NCBI RefSeq assembly: GCF_040024445.1 | Contig: NZ_CP157276.1 | Span: 558,001 to 622,000, forward strand | Source: Prescottella soli | GTDB lineage: Bacteria; Actinomycetota; Actinomycetes; Mycobacteriales; Mycobacteriaceae | Length of the DNA: 64,000 bases | Direction: 5' to 3' | Made by a program: the position numbers and the translations under genes | Notes under the pieces: model-generated | Told to the model about the DNA's origin: nothing | The model's input: the letters and a program-made list of their open reading frames with translations, nothing else | Database searches by the model: none | Shown here: positions 46,487 to 61,193 of the stretch, one piece after another | Position numbering within the stretch: the first letter of the stretch is position 1 | Layout: every line of letters starts with the position of its first letter

Positions 46487-47698
46487 TCAGTCCTCCAGCG
46501 CCGCGATGCCGGGAAGCGTCTTGCCCTCGAGGTACTCGAGGGAGGCGCCACCACCGGTGGAGATGTGCGAGAAGCCGTCCTCCGGCAGACCGAGCTGACG
46601 CACGGCCGCCGCAGAATCGCCGCCGCCGACGACGCTGAACGCGCCCTTGCCGGTGGCCTCGATGATCGCCTCGGCGACACCCTTGGTTCCGGCCGAGAAC
46701 TTCGCGAACTCGAACACACCCATCGGACCGTTCCAGAACACCGTCTTGGCACCCGAGAGGATCGCCGCGAAGCGCTCCACCGACTCCGGTCCGATGTCCA
46801 GGCCCATCCAGCCGTCCTCGATCTCGAGGACGGAGACCGTCTTCGACTCGGCGTCCGCCGAGAACGAGTCCGCGATCACCACGTCCTGCGGGATGTGGAT
46901 GACGTCCGCGTACCGCTCGAGCAGGTCCTTGCAGGTGCCGATCATCTCTTCCTGGCACAGCGAGTTGCCGACCGAGATGCCCTGCGCGGCAAGGAAGGTG
47001 TAGTACATGCCGCCACCGATGACGAGGGTGTCGACCTTGGGGGCCAACGCCTCGATGACGGCCAGCTTGTCCGACACCTTCGAGCCACCGAGCACGACCG
47101 CGTACGGGCGCTCCGAGTCCGTGGTCAGCTTCTGCAGAACCTCGACCTCGGCCGCGACCAGGTTGCCCGCGTAGTGCGGGAGCAGCTTCGCGATGTCGTA
47201 GACCGACGCCTGCTTGCGGTGCACGACACCGAAGCCGTCGGAGACGAACGCGCCCTCACCGTCGACCAGGTCGACGAGTGCCTTCGCGAGCGCCTCACGC
47301 TCGGCGTCGTCCTTGCTGGTCTCGCGCGGATCGAAGCGGATGTTCTCCAGCAGGAGGACATCGCCGTCCGTCAGGCCCTCGGAACGCGCGAGCGCGTCCT
47401 GGCCGACGACGTCGCCGGCGAGCTGGACGTTGCGCCCCAGCACCTCGCCGAGCTTCGCGGCGACCGGCGCCAGCGACAGCGCCGGGTCGACCTCGCCCTT
47501 GGGGCGACCGAGGTGCGCCATCACGATGACCTTGGCGCCTGCCTCGGCCAGCGCCGAGATGGTCGGCGCGGACGCGACGATGCGGCCCGGATCGGTGATG
47601 GTTCCGTTGTCCAGCGGAACGTTGAGGTCGGAGCGCACCAGCACGGTACGACCCTCGACCCCCTCGTCCAGCAGGTCCTTCAGAGTCTTGACTGCCAC
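46487..47698 (-). CDS. pgk: Phosphoglycerate kinase
   Basis: 403 residues: [14 protein letters not shown], the substrate block [20 protein letters not shown], and the nucleotide-binding [16 protein letters not shown]-yielding step of glycolysis. It starts 4 bp after gap at a GTG without a clear ribosome site, suggesting coupling to gap. Confidence 0.97.
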   Translation of the reverse strand: MAVKTLKDLLDEGVEGRTVLVRSDLNVPLDNGTITDPGRIVASAPTISALAEAGAKVIVMAHLGRPKGEVDPALSLAPVAAKLGEVLGRNVQLAGDVVGQDALARSEGLTDGDVLLLENIRFDPRETSKDDAEREALAKALVDLVDGEGAFVSDGFGVVHRKQASVYDIAKLLPHYAGNLVAAEVEVLQKLTTDSERPYAVVLGGSKVSDKLAVIEALAPKVDTLVIGGGMYYTFLAAQGISVGNSLCQEEMIGTCKDLLERYADVIHIPQDVVIADSFSADAESKTVSVLEIEDGWMGLDIGPESVERFAAILSGAKTVFWNGPMGVFEFAKFSAGTKGVAEAIIEATGKGAFSVVGGGDSAAAVRQLGLPEDGFSHISTGGGASLEYLEGKTLPGIAALED

Positions 47699-47702
47699 GG
47701 CG

Positions 47703-48842
<1,140 letters not shown>

Positions 48843-48878
48843 TCACCCTAGTGCGCGCACCTGTGCGGGCGCGCATCT

Positions 48879-48901
48879 GCCCCGGTCACCGGAACCGGGG
48901 C
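48879..48901. terminator. Possible terminator after whiA
   Basis: GCCCCGGT (48879-48886) pairs with ACCGGGGC (48894-48901) around a 7-nt loop, about 40 bp past the whiA stop codon in its direction. Shorter and weaker than the other hairpins here. Confidence 0.4.
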
Positions 48902-48939
48902 GCGTCCGACGAGTCGGTTTCCTGTCTGTTCCGCCTGCG

Positions 48940-49917
48940 TCAGGCCTCTTCGAGCAACTCCGGGGTCACCGCCGACTCGGTGTCGGGGATGCCCAACTCC
49001 TTGGCCCGGCGATCGGCCATGGACAGCAGTCGGCGGATGCGGCCCGCGACGGCGTCCTTGGTCATCGGCGGGTCCGCGAGCTGACCGAGTTCTTCGAGCG
49101 ACGCCTGCCGGTGCTTGACGCGCAGCGTGCCCGCGGCCGCGAGATGGTCGGGGACGTCCTCGGCGAGAATCTCGAGGGCCCGTTCCACCCGTGCCGCGGC
49201 CGCGACGGCCGCGCGGGCCGAGCGTCGCAGGTTGGCGTCGTCGAAGTTGGCGAGGCGGTTCGCCGTGGCACGCACCTCGCGCCGCATGCGGCGCTCCTCC
49301 CACGTCAGGCGCGTGTCCTGGGCGCCCATCCGCGTGAGCAGGGCACCGATCGCCTCACCGTCGCGCACGACGACCCGGTCGGTGCCGCGGACCTCGCGGG
49401 CCTTGGCGGTGATCCCCAGCCTGCGCGCGGCACCGACGAGTGCGAGCGCCGCCTCCGGGCCGGGGCAGCTGACCTCGAGCGCCGACGAGCGCCCCGGCTC
49501 GGTCAACGACCCGTGTGCCAAGAACGCGCCGCGCCAGGCCGCCTCGGAATCGCCGACGCTGCCGCCGACGACCTGCGCGGGAAGCCCGCGCACCGGTCGA
49601 CCGCGCATGTCGAGCAGTCCGGTCCGCCGGGCGAGTGCCTCGCCGTCCTTGGCGACGCGCACCACGTACCGCGATCCCTTGCGCAGGCCACCGGCGCTGA
49701 GCACGTGCACGTCCGAGTGGTAGCCGTACAGGTCGAGGATCTCGCCGCGCAACCGGCGCGCGATCGATCCCATGTCCACCTCGGCCTCCACAACGACGCG
49801 GCCGCCGACGATGTGCAGTCCGCCCGCGAAACGCAGCAGCGACGACACCTCGGCCTTGCGACAGCTGACCTGTGTGACCGTGAGCCTGCTGAGCTCGTCC
49901 TTGACCTCGGCTGTCAT
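48940..49917 (-). CDS. whiA: DNA-binding regulator WhiA
   Basis: 325 residues from the ATG at 49917, which overlaps the yvcK stop codon (ATGA). N-terminal LAGLIDADG-like region (about 1-190; [27 protein letters not shown]), C-terminal helix-turn-helix ([19 protein letters not shown]). WhiA controls developmental and division genes in actinobacteria. It ends the conserved cluster uvrC-rapZ-yvcK-whiA. Confidence 0.95.
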   Translation of the reverse strand: MTAEVKDELSRLTVTQVSCRKAEVSSLLRFAGGLHIVGGRVVVEAEVDMGSIARRLRGEILDLYGYHSDVHVLSAGGLRKGSRYVVRVAKDGEALARRTGLLDMRGRPVRGLPAQVVGGSVGDSEAAWRGAFLAHGSLTEPGRSSALEVSCPGPEAALALVGAARRLGITAKAREVRGTDRVVVRDGEAIGALLTRMGAQDTRLTWEERRMRREVRATANRLANFDDANLRRSARAAVAAAARVERALEILAEDVPDHLAAAGTLRVKHRQASLEELGQLADPPMTKDAVAGRIRRLLSMADRRAKELGIPDTESAVTPELLEEA

Positions 49918-50975
49918 CGCCACGTGGCGCTCTCCCTTCCCCCGGCTGTCCGTTCGGCTGCCTGTTCGTTCACGTCGTGCACGTCCGGACGGGCACCGAC
50001 CGGTGCCGACGCGGAGAGCCCGTCGAGCACGGCGGCGAGCTTGCCCGCGTGATGCTTGTGGCTCCCGTCCTCCGCGACGTCCGCGTACACGACCTCCGCA
50101 CCCAGCTGCTCGGCAGCCCGGCACAGGTAATCGCGTTCCCGGCCGGCCGGAACCGACACCGAGTCGACGACGACGTGGTCCACACGGAGATCCGGTGCGT
50201 GCTGGCAGAGTACGTGGAGGTGACGCTCCGCGGAGAATCCGGCCGTCTCCCCCGGCTCCGGCGCGAGGTTCAGGATCAGCACCTTCCGCGCCGACGCGTG
50301 CTTCACCGCGTCGAGCAGTTCCGGCACGAGAACATGCGGAATGACGCTCGAGAACCACGATCCCGGGCCGAGCACGACGAGGTCGGCCACGTCGACCGCG
50401 GCGAGTGCCTCCGGGCACGCCGGCGGGTTCGCCGGCCACAACCGCACCCTCCGGACCTTCCCCGGCGTCGTGGCGACGGCGACCTGGCCGCGGATGCAGC
50501 GGCTGACCCGCGGATCGGTCTCGAGCCCGACCACGTCGGCTTCGATCTCGAGCGCCACCGGGGACATGGGCAGCACGCGGCCCTCGATCTCGAGCAGCCG
50601 CGCGACGGTGTCGAGGGCTGCGACGGTGTCGCCCAGCACCTCGGTGAGCCCGGCGAGGATCAGGTTGCCGACGGAGTGGCCGGCGAGCGCGCCCGTGCCT
50701 CCGAAACGGTGCTGGACGGTGTCGGTCCACGCCTGAACGTTCGGCTCCCTCGCGGCGAGTGCCGCCAGCGCCATCCGCAGGTCACCGGGCGGAATGACAC
50801 CGAGTTCGCTGCGCAGCCGGCCCGAGGACCCGCCGTCGTCGGCGACCGTCACCACCGCCGTGACGTCCGGGCTCAGTCGCCGCGCGGCGCTGAGCGTCGC
50901 GTACAGGCCGTGACCGCCACCGAACGCGACGATCCGCGGCGCGCGGCCGTTCCCGCGCTGTCGCTCGTCGCTCAT
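49914..50975 (-). CDS. YvcK/CuvA family gluconeogenesis and envelope factor
   Basis: 353 residues: N-terminal nucleotide-sugar-binding loop [47 protein letters not shown], and [11 protein letters not shown]. YvcK (CuvA in mycobacteria) binds UDP-sugars and is needed for cell shape and growth on gluconeogenic carbon. ATGA overlaps at both ends with rapZ and whiA show translational coupling. Confidence 0.92.
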   Translation of the reverse strand: MSDERQRGNGRAPRIVAFGGGHGLYATLSAARRLSPDVTAVVTVADDGGSSGRLRSELGVIPPGDLRMALAALAAREPNVQAWTDTVQHRFGGTGALAGHSVGNLILAGLTEVLGDTVAALDTVARLLEIEGRVLPMSPVALEIEADVVGLETDPRVSRCIRGQVAVATTPGKVRRVRLWPANPPACPEALAAVDVADLVVLGPGSWFSSVIPHVLVPELLDAVKHASARKVLILNLAPEPGETAGFSAERHLHVLCQHAPDLRVDHVVVDSVSVPAGRERDYLCRAAEQLGAEVVYADVAEDGSHKHHAGKLAAVLDGLSASAPVGARPDVHDVNEQAAERTAGGRESATWR

Positions 50976-51871
50976 TCGCGCCCCACATCGCGGTGGACGA
51001 CACGGACGGCGAGACCGTCCTCCTTCCGCAGAAGTGCCGCGAGCGCCTCCGACATGGCCACGCTGCGATGCTTGCCGCCGGTGCACCCGACCGCGATCGT
51101 CATGTAGCGCTTTCCCTCCCGGCGGTATCCCGCCGTCGTCATTTCCAGCAGGCGCAGGTACGTGTCGAGGTACTCCTCGGCCCCGCCCCGGGACAGCACG
51201 TAGTCCCGCACCGCCTCCTCCAGTCCAGTGTGTTCGCGCAGTTCCGGGATCCAGTGCGGATTCGGCAGGAACCGGACGTCGCACACCATGTCGGCGTCCA
51301 TCGGCAGCCCGTGCTTGAACCCGAAGGACTGCACCGTCACCTGGATCTCGCTGCTGCCCTCGCCACCGAAGGCGGTCTCGATCTTCTCGCGCAGCTCACG
51401 GACCGCGAGCGACGACGTGTCGACCACCAGGTCGGCTACCGCCTTCACGTGGGCCAGCTGCACACGCTCGGCGGCGATGCCCTCCGACAGGGTGCCTTCC
51501 TTGCTGCCGCTCTGCAGCGGATGGCTGCGCCGCACGTGCTCGAAACGGCGGATCAGCGCGGAATCGTTCGCCTCCAGATACAGCACCCGCATCTGCACGG
51601 GCATCTGCTCGAGGGCCGCGACGACACGAGCGAGATCGCCGGTGAACGGACGGCTGCGGACGTCGACGACGACGGCCAGCCGACGAATCGGCGGGTCGGA
51701 TTCGACTCCGAGATCCACCATCCGGGTGATCAGTTCGGGAGGCAGATTGTCGACGACGTACCAGCCGAGGTCCTCGAGGACCTTGGCCGCCGTGCTCAAC
51801 CCTGCGCCGGACAACCCCGTGACGAGCGCGACCTCCATGCCGCCGTCGTCGCGTTCCTGCTGGTCGTTCAC
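50972..51871 (-). CDS. rapZ: RapZ-type nucleotide-binding protein
   Basis: 299 residues from a GTG overlapping the uvrC stop (GTGA). P-loop-like [18 protein letters not shown] at about 17-34, [37 protein letters not shown] and the C-terminal [14 protein letters not shown]. The Walker A Lys is replaced by Leu, so classical ATP binding there is doubtful. RapZ controls amino-sugar supply in E. coli; in actinobacteria the role is not settled, but linkage to yvcK points to envelope precursor control. Confidence 0.92.
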   Translation of the reverse strand: MNDQQERDDGGMEVALVTGLSGAGLSTAAKVLEDLGWYVVDNLPPELITRMVDLGVESDPPIRRLAVVVDVRSRPFTGDLARVVAALEQMPVQMRVLYLEANDSALIRRFEHVRRSHPLQSGSKEGTLSEGIAAERVQLAHVKAVADLVVDTSSLAVRELREKIETAFGGEGSSEIQVTVQSFGFKHGLPMDADMVCDVRFLPNPHWIPELREHTGLEEAVRDYVLSRGGAEEYLDTYLRLLEMTTAGYRREGKRYMTIAVGCTGGKHRSVAMSEALAALLRKEDGLAVRVVHRDVGRE

Positions 51872-53967
51872 TGGAGACTCTGTCCTGTTCGTTCGGATAC
51901 ACCGATGTCCGTCACATCATCCCCCACCGTCGGCGCTCCCGCAGTGACATCCGACCCCGCGTCCTGCTCCGCGGCGGCGCCGCCGAGCGCGTCGAGCACG
52001 GCCCGCGCCGTCGCGACACCGATGCCGGGCACCTCGGTGATCTCCTCGATCGTCGCGTTGCGCAGCCGCGCCACCGACCCGAAGTGCTTCACGAGCGCAG
52101 TGCGCCTCGTCTCGCCCAGGCCGCGCACCGAATCCAGCGCGGACGCCGTCATCCGCCGCGACCGCTTGCTTCGGTGGAAGGTGATCGCGAAGCGGTGCGC
52201 CTCGTCACGGACCCGCTGCAGCAGGTACAGCGACTCGCTGGTGCGGGGCAGGATCACCGGGTCCTCCTCGCCGGGTACCCACACCTCCTCGAGGCGCTTC
52301 GCCAGGCCGATGACGGCGACGTCGGTGATGCCGAGCTCGTCGAGCACCTCCGCCGCGGCCGCGACCTGCGGCGCACCACCGTCGACGACGTACAGGTTGG
52401 GCGGGTACGCGAACTTGCGCGGACGACCGGTCTGCGGGTCCAGCGCGGCCTCGGGCGCGAGGTCGCCGCCACTCACGTCGGCCGTGTCCCGGTTGTGGCG
52501 CAGGAACCGCCGGCGGGTGACCTCCGCGATGCTTGCGACGTCGTCGGAGCGGCCGTCACCGGCCGCCTCCTTGATCGCGTAGTGCCGGTAGTCGGACTTG
52601 CGCGGCAGCCCGTCCTCGAAGACGACCAGCGACGCCACGACGTCGGTGCCCTGCACGTGGCTGATGTCGACGCACTCGATCCGCAGCGGCGCCGAGTCCA
52701 GGTCGAGCGCCTCCTGGATTCCCTGCAGCGCCGCCGACCGCGACGTGAAGTCGCCGGCCCGCTTCAGCTTGTGCTGCGCCAGCGCTTCCTTCGCGTTCCG
52801 CTCGACGGTCTCGGCGAGCGCCTTCTTGTCGCCGCGCTGCGGGACCCGCAGCTTCACGGCCGACCCGCGCAGCCCGCTCAGCCACTGCTGGACCTCGTCG
52901 GTGTTCCGCGGCAGCACCGGCACCAGGACCTCGCGCGGCACCACGTTGGCCGGCCGGTCCGCCGGACTCCCGCCCGCGTCGAGGGCAGCCTGCTCGCCGT
53001 AGAACTGGGTGAGGAACTGCTCCACCAGGATCGCCAGTTCGGACTCGTCTCCGGCATCGGCGGCCACAGCGTCTCGCTCGATGACGTCGCCGGCCTTCTC
53101 GACCACCCAACCGCGCTGACCGCGCACGCGGCCGCCGCGGACGTGGAATACCTGGACCGCGACCTCGAGGTCGTCGGACGCGAATGCCACCAGGTCCGCG
53201 TCGGTGCCGTCACCGAGGACGACGGCCTGCTTCTCGAGCGCCTTCCTCAGCGCACCGACGTCGTCGCGCAGCCGGGCCGCGGTCTCGAAGTCGAGGTCCT
53301 CGGCCGCCGCCTGCATCCGGGTCTCGAGCTGTCGAACGAGCCGGTCGGTGCGGCCGGACAGGAAGTCGCAGAAGTCCTCGACGATCTGCCGGTGCTCGAC
53401 GGCCGTGACGCGGCCGACGCACGGCGCCGAGCACTTGTCGATGTAGCCGAGCAGGCAGGGCCGACCGATCTGGTTGTGCCGCTTGAAAACTCCCGCCGAG
53501 CACGTCCGCGCCGGGAAGACCCGCAGCAGCAGGTCGAGCGTCTCGCGGATGGCCCACGCGTGCGCGTACGGACCGAAGTAGCGGACACCCTTGCGGCGAG
53601 GGCCGCGGTAGACGAACAGCCGTGGGAACTCCTCGTTCAGCGTCACCGCGAGCACCGGGTACGTCTTGTCGTCCCGGTACCGCACGTTGAACCGCGGATC
53701 GAATTCCTTGATCCAGTTGTACTCGAGCTGGAGCGCCTCGACCTCGGTGCTGACGACCGTCCACTCGACGCTGCCGGCGGTGGTGACCATCTGCCGGGTC
53801 CGCGGATGCAGCGACGAGACGTCGGCGAAGTACGAGTTGAGCCGCGAGCGCAGGCTCTTCGCCTTGCCGACGTAGATCACACGGCCGTGCGGATCACGGA
53901 ACTTGTACACGCCGGGCTCCACCGGGATGGTTCCGGGCGCGGGACGATACGTCGAAGGATCAGGCAC
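51868..53967 (-). CDS. uvrC: Excinuclease ABC subunit C
   Basis: 699 residues. N-terminal GIY-YIG nuclease ([20 protein letters not shown]), cysteine-containing segment, UvrB-binding UVR motif (about 205-240, [15 protein letters not shown]), RNase H-like nuclease with [20 protein letters not shown], and C-terminal helix-hairpin-helix ([16 protein letters not shown]). It cuts on both sides of a lesion in nucleotide excision repair. GTG start. Confidence 0.96.
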   Translation of the reverse strand: MPDPSTYRPAPGTIPVEPGVYKFRDPHGRVIYVGKAKSLRSRLNSYFADVSSLHPRTRQMVTTAGSVEWTVVSTEVEALQLEYNWIKEFDPRFNVRYRDDKTYPVLAVTLNEEFPRLFVYRGPRRKGVRYFGPYAHAWAIRETLDLLLRVFPARTCSAGVFKRHNQIGRPCLLGYIDKCSAPCVGRVTAVEHRQIVEDFCDFLSGRTDRLVRQLETRMQAAAEDLDFETAARLRDDVGALRKALEKQAVVLGDGTDADLVAFASDDLEVAVQVFHVRGGRVRGQRGWVVEKAGDVIERDAVAADAGDESELAILVEQFLTQFYGEQAALDAGGSPADRPANVVPREVLVPVLPRNTDEVQQWLSGLRGSAVKLRVPQRGDKKALAETVERNAKEALAQHKLKRAGDFTSRSAALQGIQEALDLDSAPLRIECVDISHVQGTDVVASLVVFEDGLPRKSDYRHYAIKEAAGDGRSDDVASIAEVTRRRFLRHNRDTADVSGGDLAPEAALDPQTGRPRKFAYPPNLYVVDGGAPQVAAAAEVLDELGITDVAVIGLAKRLEEVWVPGEEDPVILPRTSESLYLLQRVRDEAHRFAITFHRSKRSRRMTASALDSVRGLGETRRTALVKHFGSVARLRNATIEEITEVPGIGVATARAVLDALGGAAAEQDAGSDVTAGAPTVGDDVTDIGVSERTGQSLQ

Positions 53968-54008
53968 GATTCAAGGCTAGTCGGCGGTACCGACGGTATC
54001 CGCTCGCA

Positions 54009-56208
<2,200 letters not shown>

Positions 56209-56308
56209 GTGCTTGGGCTCCAATATCTTGAACTGGCGTGCTCGCCAGTATGTCCCGGTGCATCGCTTCAGATGCACCTCAACAGTACGACCTCTCGATA
56301 CGAGGTCG

Positions 56309-56929
56309 TTATTCCGGCTGTCGGGCGGCGGCGGTGTGCAGACGCTCGACGTACTTGGCGATGACGTCGACCTCGAGGTTGACCGGGGTCCCCGGTTCCG
56401 CCGAGCCGAGGGTGGTCAGCGCCAGCGTCGTCGGGATCAGCGAGATCTCGAAGTACTCGTCGCCGGGTTCGCCGCCGAGCGCCGACACGGTCAGGGACAC
56501 CCCGTCGACCGTGATCGATCCCTTCTCCACGACGTAGCGAGAGATGCTCGACGGGAGCGAGATCCGCACCACCGTCCAGTTCTCGGACGGGCTGCGCGAA
56601 ATCACCGTCCCGACCGTGTCGATATGGCCCTGCACGATGTGTCCGCCCAGTCGGCTGTTGACCGCGGCGGCGCGCTCGAGGTTGACCCGGCTGCCGACCT
56701 GGAGGGCGCCGAGGCTCGACCGCACGAGGGTCTCCCGCATCACGTCCGCCGTGAACGCCTCGCCGTCGACGACGTCGACGACAGTGAGGCACACGCCGTT
56801 GACCGCGATCGAGTCGCCGTGGCCGGCGTCCGCGGTGACCACGGGGCCACGGACGGTGAACCGGGCCGCGTCCGCCAGGTCTTCCTTGGCGACGATCTCG
56901 CCGAGTTCTTCGACGATTCCGGTGAACAT
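56309..56929 (-). CDS. ribE: Riboflavin synthase alpha subunit
   Basis: 206 residues from the ATG at 56929 (AAGGAG 11 nt upstream; a GTG at 56941 is too close to that site). Starts with the family hallmark [12 protein letters not shown] and contains two lumazine-binding repeats: [12 protein letters not shown] with [13 protein letters not shown], and [14 protein letters not shown]. It dismutates two lumazines to riboflavin. 100 bp upstream of ribBA. Confidence 0.95.
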   Translation of the reverse strand: MFTGIVEELGEIVAKEDLADAARFTVRGPVVTADAGHGDSIAVNGVCLTVVDVVDGEAFTADVMRETLVRSSLGALQVGSRVNLERAAAVNSRLGGHIVQGHIDTVGTVISRSPSENWTVVRISLPSSISRYVVEKGSITVDGVSLTVSALGGEPGDEYFEISLIPTTLALTTLGSAEPGTPVNLEVDVIAKYVERLHTAAARQPE

Positions 56930-56971
56930 GTCTTCGCTCACTCCTTCGGATCCCGGAGGATCGGTTAGGCG

Positions 56972-56991
56972 GTGATCCCGAACGGGATCAC
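56972..56991. other. Small hairpin between ribD and ribE
   Basis: GTGATCCC-GAAC-GGGATCAC, an 8-bp stem with tetraloop, lies immediately after the ribD stop codon and 43 bp before the ribE start. It could be a transcript-processing or partial termination element. The space is too short for an FMN riboswitch, and none is seen. Confidence 0.5.
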
Positions 56992-56992
56992 G

Positions 56993-58036
56993 TCACAGGC
57001 GATCCCACGCCGCGGTGCGGCCCGATTCAGGGATCAGGTTCAACAACACGTCGTCGCCGATCGTCTCGACGCTCTCTCGCCGAAACCGTAACGCCTCGGC
57101 GATGGTCCGGACCCCCGTGCCTTCCACTGCGTGGGACCCCGCACCCAACACGACGGGCGCGATGTACGCCTGGATCCGGTCGATCCGCCCGGCCGCGAGG
57201 AACGCCCCCGCCAGCCGTGGCCCACCCTCGACCAGGACCTCGTCCTGATCGGCGAGGGCGGCCAGGACGTCCGCGACGTCGTGCGTGCGCAGTACCAGTG
57301 TGGGCGCCGCGTCGTCGAGGACTTTCGCGGTGGATGGGATCGCCCGGTTCCCCACGACGACGCGCAGAGGCTGGTGCGGGGCGAGGGAGCCGTCGGGCAG
57401 TCGGGCCGTCAGCCACGGATCGTCCTCGAGCACGGTCCCGATGCCGACGACGATCGCGTCGAGCCGGGCCCGGTCCGCGTGCACGCGCGCCCGCGCCTCG
57501 GGGCCGGTTATCCACTGGCTGGTGCCGTCCGCCGCGGCGCTGCGGCCGTCGAGGGTCGCCGCGAACTTCCACGTCACGTGCGGCCGACCGGTTCGTTGCC
57601 GGTGCAGCCACGCGCGCAGCGGTCCGCGTTCCACGTCGTCGGCGAGGGTGCCGCCCGACACCACGACGCCGGCTTTCCGGAGCGTCTCGGCGCCACCCGA
57701 GGCCGCCGGGTTGGGATCGGCGACCGCGTAGTGCACGGCCGCGATCCCGGCGTCGACGAGTGCCTGCGAACACGGCCCGGTGCGACCGTAGTGGTTGCAC
57801 GGCTCGAGGGTGACGACGGCGGTGCCGCCCCGGGCGCGCTCCCCGGCCTCGGTCAGCGCGACGACCTCCGCGTGCGGCCCGCCGGGCGGCTGGGTGGCGC
57901 CGATCCCGACGATCTCGCCGGACGCGTCGAGGATCACCGCCCCGACCGGCGGGTTCGGGCTCGTGGTGCCCCGGACGACGTGCGAGGCGTCGATCGCGAG
58001 CCGCATCGCGGCCTCGTGGGCGCGCGCAGACGTCAT
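56993..58036 (-). CDS. ribD: Bifunctional riboflavin deaminase-reductase RibD
   Basis: 347 residues from ATG 58036 (a GTG just before is possible). The N-terminal deaminase has the zinc ligands in GGPHAEVVAL and LEPCNHYGRTGPC. The C-terminal reductase has VTWKFAATLDGRSAA and VLVEGGPRLAGAFL. It makes the ribitylaminopyrimidine intermediate. It lies 13 bp after rpe and heads the rib genes on this strand. Confidence 0.94.
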   Translation of the reverse strand: MTSARAHEAAMRLAIDASHVVRGTTSPNPPVGAVILDASGEIVGIGATQPPGGPHAEVVALTEAGERARGGTAVVTLEPCNHYGRTGPCSQALVDAGIAAVHYAVADPNPAASGGAETLRKAGVVVSGGTLADDVERGPLRAWLHRQRTGRPHVTWKFAATLDGRSAAADGTSQWITGPEARARVHADRARLDAIVVGIGTVLEDDPWLTARLPDGSLAPHQPLRVVVGNRAIPSTAKVLDDAAPTLVLRTHDVADVLAALADQDEVLVEGGPRLAGAFLAAGRIDRIQAYIAPVVLGAGSHAVEGTGVRTIAEALRFRRESVETIGDDVLLNLIPESGRTAAWDRL

Positions 58037-58049
58037 CACGACCGACCCG

Positions 58050-58733
58050 TCAGATCGCCGGCGTCAGGTGCGGCGACGCCTTGGCGGCCTGCGCACGCAG
58101 CCCGCGGACGGCGGCGGCGGGATCGGAGGCGCCGTAGACGGCCGATCCGGCGACGAAGCAGTCGACGCCCGCCTCCGCGGCCTGCTCGATGGTGTCGGCG
58201 TTGATGCCGCCGTCGATCTCGACCAGCAGGCGCAGCTCGCCCGAGTCGACGAGCTTGCGGACGGCGCGCGCCTTGTCCAGTACGGCGGGGATGAACGACT
58301 GGCCGCCGAAGCCCGGCTCGACGCTCATCACCAGCAGCGTGTCGAAGTTCTTCAGGATCTCGAGGTAGGGCTCGATCGGGGTGTTCGGCTTGACGCTCAG
58401 CCCTGCCTTGGCGCCGGCGGCGCGGATGTCGCGGGCCACCGCGACGGGATCGTCGGTGGCCTCGGCGTGGAACGTGACGTTGTGCGCGCCCGCCTCGGCG
58501 TACGGCGGCGCCCAGCGGCCCGGATCGTCGATCATCAGGTGGCAGTCGAGCGGGATGTCGGTCGCCTTCAGCAGGCTCTGCACGACCGGCAGGCCGAGCG
58601 TGAGGTTCGGCACGAAGTGGGCGTCCATCACGTCCACGTGCAGCCAGTCGGCACCGGCTACGGCGTCGGCCTCCTCGGCGAGACGGGCGAAGTCGGCGGA
58701 GAGAATGGAGGGAGCGATCATCGGGGTTGCCAC
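58050..58733 (-). CDS. rpe: Ribulose-phosphate 3-epimerase
   Basis: 227 residues: [12 protein letters not shown], the metal/catalytic residues in [14 protein letters not shown] and [23 protein letters not shown], and [11 protein letters not shown]. It interconverts ribulose-5-P and xylulose-5-P, linking to the pentose phosphate genes at 28-34 kb and to the pentose-derived riboflavin precursors. Start GTG, with an ATG four codons in. Confidence 0.96.
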   Translation of the reverse strand: MATPMIAPSILSADFARLAEEADAVAGADWLHVDVMDAHFVPNLTLGLPVVQSLLKATDIPLDCHLMIDDPGRWAPPYAEAGAHNVTFHAEATDDPVAVARDIRAAGAKAGLSVKPNTPIEPYLEILKNFDTLLVMSVEPGFGGQSFIPAVLDKARAVRKLVDSGELRLLVEIDGGINADTIEQAAEAGVDCFVAGSAVYGASDPAAAVRGLRAQAAKASPHLTPAI

Positions 58734-58743
58734 GCGGGCGAGT

Positions 58744-61119
58744 TTAGTCGGCAGGCGTCGGTCGCCCGTCGCTGCCGGGGTACCGGCGGGCCGGCTCGCG
58801 GCCCGCCGGTTGGGTCACTTCCGGCCCCGCCGGCGGACGGATAGTCGGCAACACCCGAATCTCGTTGCCGCGCAACGTCACCGACGTGCCGTCGTGATGG
58901 ATGGTCAGTTCCTCGCCGTGCACGAGTCGGTACCGCGTCTCGGTCCGGTCGATCTCGACCCGCAACCGGCATCCGGCGGCGGCGACGCCGAACGCGAGCC
59001 GGTCGATGCCGCGTGGGAGCGCCGGCCGGAACGTCAGCCCGGACTGCCTGCGCCGCGCACCGCCGAAGCCCTGGACGAGCGTGAGCCAGATGCCGGCCAG
59101 CGACGCCAGGTGCAGACCGTCGCTCGTGTTGTGCTCCAGGTCGAGCAGGTCGATCAGCGCCGTCTCCCCCAGGTAGTCGTAGGCGAGGTGCATCGCTCCG
59201 ACGTCCGCGGCCACCACCGCCTGACTGCACGCCGACAGTGACGAGTCCCGCACCGTCAGCCGCTCGTAGTACGCGAAGTTGCGGGCCTTCTCCTCGGCCG
59301 TGAACGCGTCGGGCACCCACTGCATGGCCAGCACGACGTCGGCCTGCTTGACCACCTGCTTGCGGTAGAGGTCGAAGTACGGATAGTGCAGCAGCAGCGG
59401 GTAGTGCTCGGGCGGCGTCCCCGCGAAGTCCCACACCTCGCGGTCGGTGAATCCCGACGACTGCGGGTGCACGCCGCGCCGCTCGTCGTACGGCACGAAC
59501 ATGTGTTCGGCCGCGGTGCGCCACCCGCCGAGTTCCTCGTCGGTGACGCCGAGATCCGGCATCCGATCGCGGTGGCGTTCGACGACACCGACGGCGGCGG
59601 TGAGGTTCTCGCGCGCCATCAGGTTCGTGTAGAGGTCGTTTCGCACGAGTGCGCTGTACTCGTCGGGGCCGGTGACCCCGTCGATGCGGAACCGCGCGTC
59701 CTCGTCGAAGTAGCCGAGGGATCGCCACAGACGCGCCGTCTCCACGAGCAGATCCAGGCCCACCGTGCGCTCGAAGTCGGTGTCGTCGTTCGCCCGCAAG
59801 TATCCGATGGCGGCCCGCGCGACGGCGGCGTTGACGTGGAACGCGGCGGCCCCGGCCGGCCAGTACCCGCTGCATTCCTTGCCGGTGATGGTCCGCCACG
59901 GGAACGCCGCACCGTCGAATCCCAGCTGGCGGGCCCGGTCCCGCGTCGTCTCCAAAGTCGAGTGCCGCCAGCGCAACGCGTCGGCGACGGCCTGCGGGAA
60001 GACGGACGTCAGCACCGGGAGGACGAACATCTCGGTGTCCCAGAACGCATGACCGTCGTAGCCGCGCCCGGTCAGCCCCTTCGAGGCGATCGCGACGCCC
60101 TCGGCGCGAGCCGACGCCTGCAGGATCTGGAACAGCGCGAACCGCACCGCCTGCTGGACCTCCGGGTCGCCGTCGACGACGACGTCGGCGTGCTCCCAGA
60201 ACGAGTCGAGGAACGTCCGCTGCTCGGAAACCAGCCCGTCCCAACCACTGTCCCGCGCGATCGTCAGCTCACCGGCGATCTCGTCGCGCATCGCCGGTGC
60301 CGTCCGCCGGGACGACCATCCGTGGGCGACGTACTTGACCATCCGTACGTGCTCGCCGGCCGCGAGCTCCGCAGCGATCGTGACCCGCCCCTGGTCGGGA
60401 TAGCTCTCGGACTCGACATGGACGTGCGAACCGAACACGTCGTGGTCCATCCCGACGGCCACGCGCAGTCCGCTCTCGCCGGTCGTGTGGATGAGCTGCA
60501 CCAGCGCATCGTGATCGAAGTTCTCCTCGCCGACCAGAGGCTCCCCGAGCACCGCCGCCGCGCGCGGATCCGCCTCCGGTTCGGGCATCGGCTCGTTGGC
60601 GACCAACTCGGACTGCACCACCACTCTGGCCGGACCGTCGAGCGGCTCGACCCGGTAGTCGACGGCGCCGATCGCGCGCTGCGTGAACGACGCGAGCCGG
60701 GTGGTGCGCACCCGGACGGTCCGACCCGCGGGCGAGCACCACTCGACGGTGCGCCGCAGCACCCCGGCCTGCAGGTCCAGCTCCTGCTCGTGCTTGAGGA
60801 GCTGTCCGCGCCGGACGTCGAACGGCTCGTCGTCGATCAGCAGCCGCACGATCTTGCCGTCGGTGATGTTGATGATGGTCTCGCCGAAGTTCGGGTAGCC
60901 GTACCCGGGTTCGGCGTACGGCATGGGGCGGACCTCGTAGACGCCGGACAGATAGCTGCCGGGCAGTCCGTGCGGATCCCCCTCGTCGAGGTTGCCCCGC
61001 CAGCCGAGGTGGCCGTTGGAGACAGTGAACAGGGACTCGGTCTGCGCGAGGACGTCGAGATCGAGGCTCGTCGCGCGCAGTGTCCAGGGTTCGACCGGAA
61101 AGGCGGGATGAGTGATCAC
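58744..61119 (-). CDS. GH65 family glycosyl hydrolase/phosphorylase
   Basis: 791 residues. N-terminal beta-sandwich (about 1-270), linker, then an (alpha/alpha)6 barrel with [15 protein letters not shown], the general acid Glu in [24 protein letters not shown] and [13 protein letters not shown], and a short beta-rich C-terminus. GH65 enzymes split trehalose, maltose, kojibiose and related disaccharides, most by phosphorolysis. I cannot choose the substrate, and no beta-phosphoglucomutase gene is adjacent in the window. The last 35 residues are proline/arginine-rich and poorly conserved. Confidence 0.9.
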   Translation of the reverse strand: MITHPAFPVEPWTLRATSLDLDVLAQTESLFTVSNGHLGWRGNLDEGDPHGLPGSYLSGVYEVRPMPYAEPGYGYPNFGETIINITDGKIVRLLIDDEPFDVRRGQLLKHEQELDLQAGVLRRTVEWCSPAGRTVRVRTTRLASFTQRAIGAVDYRVEPLDGPARVVVQSELVANEPMPEPEADPRAAAVLGEPLVGEENFDHDALVQLIHTTGESGLRVAVGMDHDVFGSHVHVESESYPDQGRVTIAAELAAGEHVRMVKYVAHGWSSRRTAPAMRDEIAGELTIARDSGWDGLVSEQRTFLDSFWEHADVVVDGDPEVQQAVRFALFQILQASARAEGVAIASKGLTGRGYDGHAFWDTEMFVLPVLTSVFPQAVADALRWRHSTLETTRDRARQLGFDGAAFPWRTITGKECSGYWPAGAAAFHVNAAVARAAIGYLRANDDTDFERTVGLDLLVETARLWRSLGYFDEDARFRIDGVTGPDEYSALVRNDLYTNLMARENLTAAVGVVERHRDRMPDLGVTDEELGGWRTAAEHMFVPYDERRGVHPQSSGFTDREVWDFAGTPPEHYPLLLHYPYFDLYRKQVVKQADVVLAMQWVPDAFTAEEKARNFAYYERLTVRDSSLSACSQAVVAADVGAMHLAYDYLGETALIDLLDLEHNTSDGLHLASLAGIWLTLVQGFGGARRRQSGLTFRPALPRGIDRLAFGVAAAGCRLRVEIDRTETRYRLVHGEELTIHHDGTSVTLRGNEIRVLPTIRPPAGPEVTQPAGREPARRYPGSDGRPTPAD

Positions 61120-61193
61120 GACGTCGAACCTCCCAGTCGCCTGCCGGTCCTTCGACTACGGACCCGTCAGTTCACGCTAGGACACCCGCGCCG

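Noticed and set aside
56942-57000. FMN riboswitch ahead of riboflavin genes
   Set aside because: The intergenic spaces are too short and only an 8-bp hairpin is present; no RFN-element structure is recognised.
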